A stretch of DNA of 64,000 bases from Haloarcula argentinensis DSM 12282 (GCA_000336895.1 AOLX01000014.1:222581-286580); one strand, 5' to 3'. Shown: positions 52,968 to 60,645, counted from the stretch's first letter. Notes: generated from the sequence alone by a model not told the origin. Numbers and translations are program-made.

Positions 52968-53279
52968 ATGGCGACTCGCGATACACCACAGTCGGACACG
53001 GAGGCGGCGCTACCCGGTGAAAGCGCGGACCCAGACGACCTGTCACTGTCGATACCGGCGGACGCATCACAGGCAGAAGCAGCGGCTATCACCGCCGCGG
53101 TCAGTGCTCACCTGACTGACCGGCAGCGGGCCGCTAAAGCGTCATCGCGGCGTTCGACTGTCGAGTACGTCGATGAGTGGACGCTGGCCGGACGGCTGGC
53201 GAGTGTGGGCAAACGCCGCCCTCCGAACAACGTCAAGCGCGGCGAGGAATGGAAGGCGGCGGCGCGGGCGCGGTACTAA
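52968..53279 (+). CDS. pccX: Acc-operon protein PccX-like
   Basis: 103 residues. The core [22 protein letters not shown] and the basic C-terminus ([20 protein letters not shown] in pieces, [11 protein letters not shown]) match the small PccX subunit that Haloferax mediterranei needs for propionyl-CoA carboxylase activity. The first 30 residues are acidic and variable. It starts 1 nt after the pccB stop and ends with a 4-nt tail-to-tail overlap with the zinc-ribbon gene. Confidence 0.9.
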   Translation: MATRDTPQSDTEAALPGESADPDDLSLSIPADASQAEAAAITAAVSAHLTDRQRAAKASSRRSTVEYVDEWTLAGRLASVGKRRPPNNVKRGEEWKAAARARY

Positions 53280-53461
53280 GAGTCGGTAAACTCCTGCAGT
53301 ACTTCGAGGTCGCGAGTGGTCCGCATGAACTCCGACAGCGACCGCTCGGCCCCACAGTCGTCACACGTGAACTGCGTCTCCGGGGCCGGGAGGTCGGACA
53401 CTTGCTCTTCCCAGGCGACTGAACACGCCGGACACTGGAGTTGAAGCCAGGCTTCCTGCAT
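53276..53461 (-). CDS. Small zinc-ribbon protein
   Basis: 61 residues from the ATG at 53461; an in-frame ATG 24 nt upstream is possible. Two CxxC knuckles ([11 protein letters not shown] and [11 protein letters not shown]) form a zinc ribbon, and the N-terminus [11 protein letters not shown] fits a small haloarchaeal family I remember as DUF7836 (from memory). Function unknown. It is convergent with pccX and divergent from the iron-regulated binding protein. Confidence 0.82.
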   Translation of the reverse strand: MQEAWLQLQCPACSVAWEEQVSDLPAPETQFTCDDCGAERSLSEFMRTTRDLEVLQEFTDS

Positions 53462-53548
53462 ATTTCGTGTGTGGTTAGCACGCACGGATATACTTTGTGT
53501 GGATTCTCACTGCCGGGGGCTGTGGTGCTGTTTGTCGATTCATGGGGT

Positions 53549-53564
53549 TTTTGGACTGCCTAAA
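53549..53564. promoter_or_regulatory. Upstream iron box TTTTGG-ACTG-CCTAAA
   Basis: One mismatch to the TTTAGG-N4-CCTAAA pattern. It lies upstream of the TATA-like GATTTAAG (about 53573-53580), so this promoter has a box on each side of its TATA element. Confidence 0.6.
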
Positions 53565-53583
53565 TATGGGAAGATTTAAGCCA

Positions 53584-53599
53584 TTTAGGCAAGCCTAAA
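53584..53599. promoter_or_regulatory. DtxR-type iron box TTTAGG-CAAG-CCTAAA
   Basis: Perfect arms, 5 nt before the ATG of the siderophore-type binding protein and just after its TATA-like element. Occupancy would cover the transcription start. Confidence 0.78.
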
Positions 53600-53604
53600 A
53601 AGAT

Positions 53605-54771
53605 ATGAACCGACGAGAGTACATCGTTGCGGCCGGTGTCGGGCTGGCAGGTACCGTTGCCGGCTGTTCGGGTCAGTCCGAGACCGGGAACGGTGGTGAC
53701 GGCGCGACTGACGATTCGACGGAATCCGGGACGACGGCCGCGGAGTCGACTGCGACAGCGAACACCGAATCGACGGGTTCGGGTTACTCAGTCTCGATGG
53801 AGCCAGTCGGCGAGGTCACCTTCGAGTCAGCCCCGGAGGTCTGGGTCGCGAACAACGGCAGCTGGGCAGATATGGGGATCGCGCTCGGTCTCGACGCACC
53901 GGAGGGAGTCTGGCTACCATCGCGATATCATACCCAGTACTACGACGAGATTCCGGGCGTCAGCGTCGACGGAAGTTCGATCCAGAAGTTGTGGGGGGAC
54001 AGCGGTGTCGGGAAAGAGCAGTTCTACGAAATAGACGCCGACATCCACGTCATGGATCCGAACTTCCTGCAGAGCCGCGGGTCCTGGGAGCAGTCGGACA
54101 TCGACGAGATCGAATCCCAGATCGCCCCCTTCTTCGGGAACAGTATCTTTTCGACGGGCTACGAGTGGCACGATTACACCTACTACACGCTGTACGAAGC
54201 CTTCGAGAACCTCTCCCGGGCGTTCCAGCGGACCGACCGGTTCGAGGCGTTCCAGTCCCTCCACGAAGAGTTCCAGACGAGTCTGGACGACATCGTTCCA
54301 GACTCGAACTCCGACCGGCCGGAAGTGGCTATCATGTGGGCCGGGAGTGACGAGCCGACGAGCTTCTCCCCGTACCTCATCGAGGACGGAACCAGCTTCA
54401 AACAGTGGCGGGACCTGCGCGTGCGCGATGCGTTCGCAAAAACCGATGTCAGGGACTTCCACTCCGACCGGAGTAAGGTCGACTTCGAGGCGCTGCTGGA
54501 GATCGACCCCGAGTACTTGCTCCTACGGGGGCAGGAGAACAAGACCCGCTCGGAGTTCGAAGACACGGTCGTCAGTTTCCTCGAATCGGACCAGACCGGG
54601 AGTGAACTGACGGCGGTCCAGAACGGGAATGTGTACCGCGGTGGGCCGCTGTACCAGGGGCCGATAACGAATCTGGTCCTCACGGAACGGGCCGCGTCGC
54701 AGGTGTACGACGTGGAGCGGGAGCTGTTCGACCGCCAGCGCATCGCCGATATCGTCGCTGGGGATCTGTAG
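53605..54771 (+). CDS. Iron-siderophore-type (BtuF/FepB fold) binding lipoprotein
   Basis: 388 residues. A Tat-like N-terminus (MNRREYIVAAGVGLAG) with lipobox TVAGC and a Thr/Ser/Glu linker precede a class-III binding fold: VTFESAPEVWVANNGSWADMGIALGL in pieces, FYEIDADIHVMDPNFL, IAPFFGNSIF and IDPEYLLLRG. Cluster-A proteins of this kind bind siderophores, haem or cobalamin. The two iron boxes in the promoter favour a siderophore. No permease adjoins it, so the membrane part must be elsewhere. A protein of unknown function follows 6 nt later. Confidence 0.9.
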   Translation: MNRREYIVAAGVGLAGTVAGCSGQSETGNGGDGATDDSTESGTTAAESTATANTESTGSGYSVSMEPVGEVTFESAPEVWVANNGSWADMGIALGLDAPEGVWLPSRYHTQYYDEIPGVSVDGSSIQKLWGDSGVGKEQFYEIDADIHVMDPNFLQSRGSWEQSDIDEIESQIAPFFGNSIFSTGYEWHDYTYYTLYEAFENLSRAFQRTDRFEAFQSLHEEFQTSLDDIVPDSNSDRPEVAIMWAGSDEPTSFSPYLIEDGTSFKQWRDLRVRDAFAKTDVRDFHSDRSKVDFEALLEIDPEYLLLRGQENKTRSEFEDTVVSFLESDQTGSELTAVQNGNVYRGGPLYQGPITNLVLTERAASQVYDVERELFDRQRIADIVAGDL

Positions 54772-54777
54772 GAAACC

Positions 54778-55605
54778 ATGGTCGGACGAACGCTCGCGGA
54801 TATCCGTGACAGGCTCTCGGAGCTCAACGTGGCTGTCGGGCCGTATCGCGTCGTCAGCGCCAGGACGGGCACGCCGCCGTTCCCGGTGTCGGGGATGCAG
54901 TTTCCGGACCGCGAAACAGCCGCCGAAGCGGCCAGTGTCGCGACTGCCTACCGAAGCGCCCTCCGTCGCTACGACCCACGTGTCACCGTGCACGGCCTCA
55001 TCGTCTGTGAAGCGCCGTGGGGGACCGACGCCGTCAGGACTGGCCCGTCGTCGCTCCCGGAGTACTGTCACACGGTCGCCGGGTCGCTGTTCGAAGTGCT
55101 GTCGGGCCGTCATCGCTCCGTTGAGCAGGCAGTCATCGACAGCTATCTCGAAGCGGCTGAGGAAACCGAGAACCGCGAGCGACTCTGTCTGGCGATGCTC
55201 GAAAGCATGGCTACAGCGCTCGAAGAACACCTCGACCCGGAGCTACAGGCGGACACCCTCCGAGAAGCCGCCGGGCAATTGCCGCGAAAGCCAAGCGGCC
55301 CTGAGCCGGTTCGGGACGCCATCACCGACCTCGAAACAGCGGGGCTCGTCGACGAGGCAGCAATCGAACCCGCGGCCACCGGTCCCGGGCGCTGTGCCAG
55401 ATATATCACATTACAGAACTATCGTCCAACGCTGTCGGACCTTCGCTGTCCGGTGTTGCCGATCGCTGTCGAACTACTCCGCCGAACGAGTATCACGCCA
55501 CAGATGGCCGAGGCGGAACGAACTGCGACTGGTTGGCGGCTGCTCGTCTCACTGGCCGGTGACCGACCTGCCGAGGGGCTGTCGGTCGTTACAACGACTG
55601 CCTGA
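54778..55605 (+). CDS. Unknown protein co-transcribed with siderophore-binding lipoprotein
   Basis: 275 residues, soluble. The first part (about 1-100) has YRVVSARTGTPPFPVSGMQF and a helical segment DRETAAEAASVATAYRSAL. The second half is largely helical (VEQAVIDSYLEAAEETENRERL in pieces) and ends with a region resembling a winged helix (VRDAITDLETAGLVDEAAIEP). I do not recognise a family. It begins 6 nt after the lipoprotein stop and so should be iron-regulated with it, which is the only clue to function. Confidence 0.8.
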   Translation: MVGRTLADIRDRLSELNVAVGPYRVVSARTGTPPFPVSGMQFPDRETAAEAASVATAYRSALRRYDPRVTVHGLIVCEAPWGTDAVRTGPSSLPEYCHTVAGSLFEVLSGRHRSVEQAVIDSYLEAAEETENRERLCLAMLESMATALEEHLDPELQADTLREAAGQLPRKPSGPEPVRDAITDLETAGLVDEAAIEPAATGPGRCARYITLQNYRPTLSDLRCPVLPIAVELLRRTSITPQMAEAERTATGWRLLVSLAGDRPAEGLSVVTTTA

Positions 55606-55669
55606 ACATTCTTCTATTTCTATAGGTCAGACCGTAATACATACACGAGACCCCTGTGACGGCACACGT

Positions 55670-56821
55670 ATGGGAGTCGCAGTAATCGGCGCGTCAATGA
55701 CGAAGTTCGGGCAACGCGACGCCTGGATCCGTGAGTTGCTCTCACAGGCGGGCGAGGAGTGTCTCACGGACGCCGGCGTCACGCCTGACGACGTAGAGCA
55801 CCTGTACGTCTCGAACATGGCAAGCGGCGAGTTCGAAGGCCAGACGGGAATCATGAACCTGTTAGCCCACGATCTGGGGGTGCTTCCGGCCTACAGCGAA
55901 CGGGTCGATCAGACCTCGTCCTCGGGCGGGGCCGGAATCTACGAAGCCTGGCAGTCAGTCGCCAGCGGGGTCAGCGACATGACGCTGCTGGTCGGCGGGG
56001 AGAAGATGACCCACAAGACGACGGGTCAGGCGACCGACATCATCGCCTCCATCACCCATCCTGACGAGTACAAACACGGCGTGACGCTCCCGTCCTTCGC
56101 CGGGATGACTGCCCGGCACTATCTGGAGCGCTTCGACGCTCCCCGGGAGTCACTCGCCCGGGTCGCAGTCAAGAACCACAGAAACGGCGTGGATAACCCC
56201 AAGGCGCAGTTCCAGAAGGAAATCACGATGGAGAAAGCGCTGGAGTCGCCCATCATCGCCGACCCGTTGCGGCTGTACGACTTCTGTCCGATTACGGACG
56301 GCAGCGCCGCGCTCATGTTCACGACGGAGGAGCGGGCCAAGGAGATAACCGACGAGTACGCGCTGGTCTCCGGTATCGGCGGGGCGACCGACACGCACGT
56401 GGTCCACGAGCGCGACGATCCGACAGTCATGGGCGGGGTTGTCGAATCGAGCAAGGAGGCATACGAGATGGCCGGCCTCGGCCCCGACGACCTCGACGTT
56501 GCCGAACTGCACGACATGTTCACTATCCTGGAGTTCCTCCAGTTGGAGGGCATCGGTGTCGCCGACCAGGGAACGGCCTGGGAAATGGCGATGGACGGCG
56601 CGACGGCCAAGGACGGCGAGTTGCCAATCAACACCTCCGGCGGGCTCAAATCGAAGGGTCATCCGCTGGGGGCAAGCGGTGTCGCGCAGGGCGTCGAAAT
56701 CTACGAACAGCTCGTCGGCGAGGCTGGGCCACGACAGGTCGAGGCTGACACCGCACTGGCGTGTAACGTCGGCGGGTTCGGAAACTGTGTCATCACCACC
56801 ATCATGGAGGCCGCAGAATGA
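55670..56821 (+). CDS. Haloarchaeal beta-ketothiolase-like alpha subunit with Ser for Cys
   Basis: 383 residues from the ATG at 55670; the longer frame upstream is antisense-like noise over the previous gene. A thiolase fold, but the nucleophile position reads VDQTSSSGGAG: Ser83 aligns with the Cys84 of the thiolase at 24.7-25.9 kb. The His motifs ELHDMF and SKGHPLGASG are kept. From memory, Haloferax PhaA/BktB ketothiolases use a Ser-His-His triad, so this is probably an active PHA-type ketothiolase. It overlaps the DUF35 gene by ATGA. Confidence 0.88.
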   Translation: MGVAVIGASMTKFGQRDAWIRELLSQAGEECLTDAGVTPDDVEHLYVSNMASGEFEGQTGIMNLLAHDLGVLPAYSERVDQTSSSGGAGIYEAWQSVASGVSDMTLLVGGEKMTHKTTGQATDIIASITHPDEYKHGVTLPSFAGMTARHYLERFDAPRESLARVAVKNHRNGVDNPKAQFQKEITMEKALESPIIADPLRLYDFCPITDGSAALMFTTEERAKEITDEYALVSGIGGATDTHVVHERDDPTVMGGVVESSKEAYEMAGLGPDDLDVAELHDMFTILEFLQLEGIGVADQGTAWEMAMDGATAKDGELPINTSGGLKSKGHPLGASGVAQGVEIYEQLVGEAGPRQVEADTALACNVGGFGNCVITTIMEAAE

Positions 56822-57198
56822 CGCTGGAAGCAGGTATGTGTTCGAACGGTCACGTCTCGTATCCCACGCATCCGCTGTGTCCTGAGTGTGGCGAGCCACA
56901 GGACGAGACGTTCGACCTCGCGGACCGGACCGCCGAAGTCGTCACCTGGACCCATTCGACAGCGACGCCACCGGGTGTCCGCCAGCCCAACACGCTGGCT
57001 ATCGTGGCGTTCGATGTCACGGACATCGACGACGCGAGCGACGAGTTCGTCCGCGCGCTTGGGCAGGTGACCACGGACGATATCGAGACGGGCGATACGG
57101 TCGAACCCGTCTACGTTGAGGAACTCCGTGACCCGGACGCGGGCATCAAAGTACCCGAGAGCCAGGACTGGGACGGCTACCGCTGGGACCCGGTCTGA
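56818..57198 (+). CDS. DUF35 Zn-ribbon/OB-fold protein, ketothiolase beta subunit
   Basis: 126 residues. The zinc ribbon is CSNGHVSYPTHPLCPECG (Cys8, Cys22, Cys25 and a His), followed by an OB fold (about 40-110) with TLAIVAFDVTDIDD and ETGDTVEPVYVEEL. It starts inside the thiolase stop (ATGA), so the alpha and beta subunits are made together. Same gene order as the pair at 24.3-25.9 kb. The C-terminus ends in an acidic/aromatic tail (QDWDGYRWDPV). Confidence 0.92.
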   Translation: MTLEAGMCSNGHVSYPTHPLCPECGEPQDETFDLADRTAEVVTWTHSTATPPGVRQPNTLAIVAFDVTDIDDASDEFVRALGQVTTDDIETGDTVEPVYVEELRDPDAGIKVPESQDWDGYRWDPV

Positions 57199-57256
57199 TC
57201 ACTCTCCACAGACTGCCGGGCGACCCTCTTTGTCGGCGATACCGTCCCCTGTTTAT

Positions 57257-57712
57257 CAATAGCAGTAGTTACTAGCGCGATTTCTTTATTCAGATTTGTG
57301 CCTGAACTGAAACAGCCGAATCGGTGCGTAAGCCCATTTTTGTGAAGTCCACAAGACAGTGGATAAGTTGGGCATGGTCTGGTGTTTTACTAAATCCGTA
57401 CTTATTTGTTGAAAGGATGTGTAGATGACAATATGAATGTAATAGAATTGTATATTGCAGTTTGTGTTGGGATAGGCGTCATGTACGGTACTGCCCGTCT
57501 GCTCTTCGATGATGAAATGCCCAACGTTATTGGGTGAATTTGTCAAATGAAACTAATATAGGGGCAGTTTGTGAACTGTCTCAAGAGGTCGGTTATCCGT
57601 TATGATGTCTACACACTTTTGAGAGATTCTTTATTTTGTATTCGCATGCTTACTAAATAAGTTTTATCGCTACGACTGAGTAAAGAAATCGCGTTACCAG
57701 CTACTGATAGTG
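57257..57712. mobile_element. AT-rich 456-bp MITE-like element with 37-bp imperfect TIRs
   Basis: The left end (57257-57293) and right end (57676-57712) are inverted copies with 30 of 37 positions matching, including a 12-bp identical core GCGATTTCTTTA followed by T/C-TCAG. Between them is 380 bp of strongly AT-rich sequence, unlike the flanking genes, without a transposase. This is the form of a non-autonomous element (MITE) or a heavily deleted insertion sequence. I could not identify a clear target-site duplication. The element lies between genes and breaks none. Confidence 0.65.
57433..57537 (+). CDS. Possible 34-residue membrane peptide inside the AT-rich element
   Basis: ATG at 57433 to TGA at 57537. 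The product has one hydrophobic helix (VIELYIAVCVGIGVMYG) and a short acidic tail. The codons are AT-rich, unlike the host genes. There is no visible homologue, and it may be chance within the element. Confidence 0.25.
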   Translation: MNVIELYIAVCVGIGVMYGTARLLFDDEMPNVIG

Positions 57713-57825
57713 TTTCTCACGAGGACAGAGAAAAGTGTCTTGTTGGAGGAGGCAAGGACCGCCGCTGAGAAGCCCGTAACTGACGCTGCCGGAGACGGCA
57801 TAGAAGCTGAACGGGGCACGCGGAC

Positions 57826-58305
57826 CTATACGGTCGAGACGGGTGTCGAATACGTCTCTGGGAGGGTCCCCGTCTCGGCCAGTTCTGTAATGCACTCCTC
57901 GACAGACTCTGTTCGGCCCGCGTCGGCAAAGGGGGCTACCTGCACGAGATCGCCGTCCTCGTAGACCGCAAGACAGACGGCCGGCATGACGAGTTCGCGG
58001 CGCTTCTCGCCCGTCGTCGAACTGTAACAGAGCCGGGTGTCGAAAAACGGTGCGAGGCAGACTCCGGCCCCGCGGGCCCAGTCCGCAAACTCGTTGTACA
58101 GGCCCCGTTCGGTTCCGTTACCGGGGCCCTGCAGCGGCACGCGTTTCTCCCATTCGACTGTTTCGACATCGTCGAGTACGCCACGGCACACCAGCTCCTG
58201 TAGCTCACGTTCGATAGCGGTACAGCGTTTCTGTGACGGCGAAGGGAGGTCAGACCGGACGAACAGGGTCGCCCGGCGACCACCCGGAGCGGTAGAGCTG
58301 GACAT
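57826..58305 (-). CDS. Haloarchaeal HTH-type small regulator (HTH_63-like)
   Basis: 159 residues. RRATLFVRSDLPSPSQKRCT, then ERELQELVCRGVLDDVETVEWEKRVP in pieces, followed by YNEFADWARGAGVCLAPFF and a LVMPAVCLAVYEDGDLVQVAP strand pair, match a haloarchaeal helix-turn-helix family I remember as HTH_63 (from memory). No effector-binding domain is obvious. It is convergent with the thiolase operon and separated from it by the MITE-like element. Targets unknown. Confidence 0.78.
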   Translation of the reverse strand: MSSSTAPGGRRATLFVRSDLPSPSQKRCTAIERELQELVCRGVLDDVETVEWEKRVPLQGPGNGTERGLYNEFADWARGAGVCLAPFFDTRLCYSSTTGEKRRELVMPAVCLAVYEDGDLVQVAPFADAGRTESVEECITELAETGTLPETYSTPVSTV

Positions 58306-58384
58306 CGGTATTCATACCTATACTTGTACAATAATAAATCATTATGTTTGATAAAGCATAACCTTCACACCGCGCTGGGTTCCG

Positions 58385-58969
58385 TTACTCCTCGTCGCTT
58401 CCGTCTCCGTTTTCGGTACCGTCGTTGTCCCTGTCCGGACCATCGATTTCGTCCTTTATCGACCGTAATTCGGCATCTACGTCCACAGGAACGTCAGTAA
58501 CTTCCTCAGGGTCGACCTCCTCACTCATCCCTGGTTCGTCGGCAAGTCTATCCTGGATCTGGTCACGCAACTGTTGGGCTTCCTGAATGAGCTCGCGGGC
58601 GTCTTCATCTTCCGGCCTCCCTTCCACAGCCTGCTGGAGGTCCGTGAGCGCACCGTCGAGCCGGGAGAGCGTGGCCCGACTCAGGTCACTCGCACGCTGT
58701 CGCACTTCATCCGAGGCGGACCCAGTCGTGGTCGGCCGCCCCTCGGCCATCCGGAGGGCTCGTCGGAGAAGTTTCAGCGCCTCGACGTTGGTCTTCAGTA
58801 TGAGAATGACTGCGGGGATGGTCACGTCGCTGGTGAACCGCAGGAGTTCACCCGGCGTCGGCGGCCGCGGCAGGCCGCTGTCTGTCGTGGGTTCGACCTC
58901 CGTCTCTAGCTCCTGTAGCGTCGTAACGAGGTCCGTAACCAGGGCGGTAAGGTCGTCGTCCGAGCTCAT
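58385..58969 (-). CDS. Conserved haloarchaeal helical protein, membrane-associated
   Basis: 194 residues. The centre has a conserved RPPTPGELLRFTSDVTIPAVILILKTNVEALKLLRRALR stretch (about 35-73, in pieces) with one short hydrophobic segment, then a coiled-coil-like region (about 90-140) and a long acidic tail (about 145-194). It resembles a family I remember as DUF7547 (from memory). No function is known. It is divergent from the iron-regulated small protein at 59.1 kb. Confidence 0.8.
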   Translation of the reverse strand: MSSDDDLTALVTDLVTTLQELETEVEPTTDSGLPRPPTPGELLRFTSDVTIPAVILILKTNVEALKLLRRALRMAEGRPTTTGSASDEVRQRASDLSRATLSRLDGALTDLQQAVEGRPEDEDARELIQEAQQLRDQIQDRLADEPGMSEEVDPEEVTDVPVDVDAELRSIKDEIDGPDRDNDGTENGDGSDEE

Positions 58970-59068
58970 ACCTCTCTCTTGTCGCCTCGGGTACTAAAGG
59001 CCGCGCTGTGTCGGCGATCGGTTCCGGGCCATTTCTGCCCTCGATGCAGGGGCTGGTGTCCGCAGATG

Positions 59069-59084
59069 ATTAGGCCAACCAAAA
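59069..59084. promoter_or_regulatory. Upstream iron-box-like site ATTAGG-CCAA-CCAAAA
   Basis: Two mismatches to TTTAGG-N4-CCTAAA. It is placed upstream of a TATA-like CCTTTTAG (about 59086-59093), with the better box downstream, the same layout as at 53.55-53.60 kb. Confidence 0.5.
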
Positions 59085-59094
59085 TCCTTTTAGC

Positions 59095-59110
59095 TTTAGG
59101 GGTACCTAAC
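59095..59110. promoter_or_regulatory. DtxR-type iron box TTTAGG-GGTA-CCTAAC
   Basis: One mismatch in the outer base. It lies 7 nt before the ATG of the 49-residue protein, and the TTAGG/CCTAA core is perfect. Confidence 0.7.
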
Positions 59111-59117
59111 TCTGATA

Positions 59118-59267
59118 ATGCCATCACAGACGGACGATGTCGAGACCTCCGAGGACCGCCCGGACGTTGCAGCACTGGACAGCGGTGCTGACAGAACCGT
59201 GTTTACCGAAGACGGGAACCGAGACGGCTGGATTTCGACTGACGTCACCGTCGATCTTCGACGATAG
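59118..59267 (+). CDS. 49-residue small protein (DUF7331-like), iron-box promoter
   Basis: ATG at 59118 to TAG at 59267. The product is acidic (starting MPSQTDDVETSEDRPDVAAL) and ends DGNRDGWISTDVTVDLRR. The pattern of a short acidic lead, then a V-F-T-E-D-G-N...W-I-S-T-D core, resembles a haloarchaeal small-protein family I remember as DUF7331 (from memory). Two iron-box-like sites bracket its TATA element, which supports its being a real, regulated gene. Its function is unknown; a regulatory or iron-response peptide is a guess. Confidence 0.75.
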   Translation: MPSQTDDVETSEDRPDVAALDSGADRTVFTEDGNRDGWISTDVTVDLRR

Positions 59268-59410
59268 TCCGTTCATCCCACGCGTTGCGCCTCTCTTTCC
59301 TTCGAGTCCCGGACTCCTTTCTACCGGAACGGTTCACGCCACGCTACACAGTCTGAACTATGTGGCGACTATCCGGCGGAAGAAACTGAGAGAGAAAGCC
59401 TTGTGCTGAG

Positions 59411-59950
59411 TTAGTCCAGGACGAGCGTGTCGTCTTCGAGGTAGTGCTCGATGTGGTGGGCGTCTTCCTCAGTCTGCACGATGATTTCCCGGAGGATCTG
59501 CGCCGTGGCGTGGTCACCGAGATTCTCCGCGAGGTCGATGTGGTCACGGAGCGACTCGATGATGTCGCCGTACATCTCGAGGTCGTTTTTGAGCGACGTC
59601 CGGATGTCGTACACGTCTTGGCCTTCGGGTTCAACGGATGCATGCTCTTCCTGTGCCTTCCCGCCGGCGATGGGTGTGCCGCCGAGGGCCTGTGCGCGCT
59701 CGGCGAGTTCGTCAGCCGCCTCTTCGGCGTTTCCGGCAGCGTCGCCGAGGAACAGGTGGAGGTCACGGAACTCGGCGCCTTCGACGTTCCAGTGGTGCTT
59801 CTTGACCTGATGGTACAGCGTGTACGTGTCCGCCAGGTCCTGGTTCAGAGCGTTGATTACCTGCTCGGACTTCTCCTTGTCGAGGCGGAGTTCGTTCTCT
59901 TCGACTTCCCCGAACTCGCGTCGGACGTGCTCTTGTGTTGCCATAGTCAT
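59411..59950 (-). CDS. dpsA: DNA-protecting ferritin-like protein DpsA
   Basis: 179 residues from the ATG at 59950 (or 177 from 59944). A TATA-like TTTAAG about 25 nt before 59950 fits a leaderless start there. Dps fold with ferroxidase-site motifs YHQVKKHHWNVEGAEFRDLH in pieces, MYGDIIESLRDHIDLAENLGDHA and the C-terminal EEDAHHIEHYLEDDTLV, close to Halobacterium DpsA. It oxidises and stores iron and protects DNA. It lies beside the iron-box genes, but I see no perfect box in its own promoter. Confidence 0.94.
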   Translation of the reverse strand: MTMATQEHVRREFGEVEENELRLDKEKSEQVINALNQDLADTYTLYHQVKKHHWNVEGAEFRDLHLFLGDAAGNAEEAADELAERAQALGGTPIAGGKAQEEHASVEPEGQDVYDIRTSLKNDLEMYGDIIESLRDHIDLAENLGDHATAQILREIIVQTEEDAHHIEHYLEDDTLVLD

Positions 59951-60122
59951 CTTATCGTACAGGTGGAAGCCACTTAAAGATTGTTTTGTGAAAATATGTT
60001 TTCGGGAACCCAAAAATTATGTTCTTAGATGGAATGGCTAGTTACCTGAACTGAAATATTGTCCGAGAATCACAACCGTCGCTCTAGCCCGGGCTTGGAA
60101 CCTGACAAGAAAAGGAACACAC

Positions 60123-60512
60123 CTACTTCGACGACGGCCGGGAAGCAATGAGCGCAACGGCGTTTTGGTCGATAGCGCTGCTGTCGACGGCTGTTTCACG
60201 AAGAACTTGCTCTTGATGGACTGCGACGACCGCGGCAAGCAGGTAGTCGTCGAGTCCGAGATGCGCGCCGTACTCCTCCCAGACGGTCTCCCTGACAGCC
60301 ATGAAGAACGTCTCGGGCGTGCGGTGTAGCACTGCATCGTCGAATCGCTTTCGCCACTCGTAAACGAGGTCCTCGACGCCCGGATTCTCACGCATCGTTC
60401 GCTGGTGGTCGGCGAGCGCGTCCCGCAACCGCTCTTCGTCGACGCTGTTCGTCCCCGCAACGCCACGGACCACGTCGTCGTCGAACGGTGCTAGGAGTGT
60501 TGGGTCATTCAT
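60123..60512 (-). CDS. Conserved haloarchaeal hypothetical protein
   Basis: 129 residues, soluble, mainly helical: FDDDVVRGVAGTNSVDEERL, LVYEWRKRFDDAVLHRTPETFFMAVRE in pieces, and YGAHLGLDDYLLAAVVAVHQEQV. I recognise no domain. Good haloarchaeal codon use and a plausible ATG at 60512 support it being real. It is divergent from acd. Confidence 0.78.
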   Translation of the reverse strand: MNDPTLLAPFDDDVVRGVAGTNSVDEERLRDALADHQRTMRENPGVEDLVYEWRKRFDDAVLHRTPETFFMAVRETVWEEYGAHLGLDDYLLAAVVAVHQEQVLRETAVDSSAIDQNAVALIASRPSSK

Positions 60513-60645
60513 TGGACGCCGCTACGGGGGTGGTGAACAAAAGTACCGTCACACCGAAATCGCGGTAATGAATCGTCTAGATTCCCGCTCGCTGGGAGTT
60601 CCCCACATCTATATTCGGGCCCCACTGTAACCACTGAGTAGAGGC

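Larger units (their letters stand above)
57199..57825. other. Long intergenic region containing the MITE-like element
   Basis: 627 nt between the DUF35 gene and the convergent HTH gene. Apart from the 456-bp element and its possible peptide, the flanks (57199-57256 and 57713-57825) hold no gene or motif that I recognise. Confidence 0.6.

Noticed and set aside
54806..55669. Upstream extension of the thiolase frame
   Set aside because: It lies inside the preceding gene in another frame and is Ser/Arg-rich; the thiolase starts at 55670.
57286..57546. 86-residue minus-strand frame in the AT-rich element
   Set aside because: No homology-like features; composition reflects the AT-rich non-coding element.
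59951..60122. Iron box in the dpsA promoter
   Set aside because: I looked for TTAGG/CCTAA arms upstream of dpsA and found only unpaired fragments (CTTAG, TTACCTGAA).
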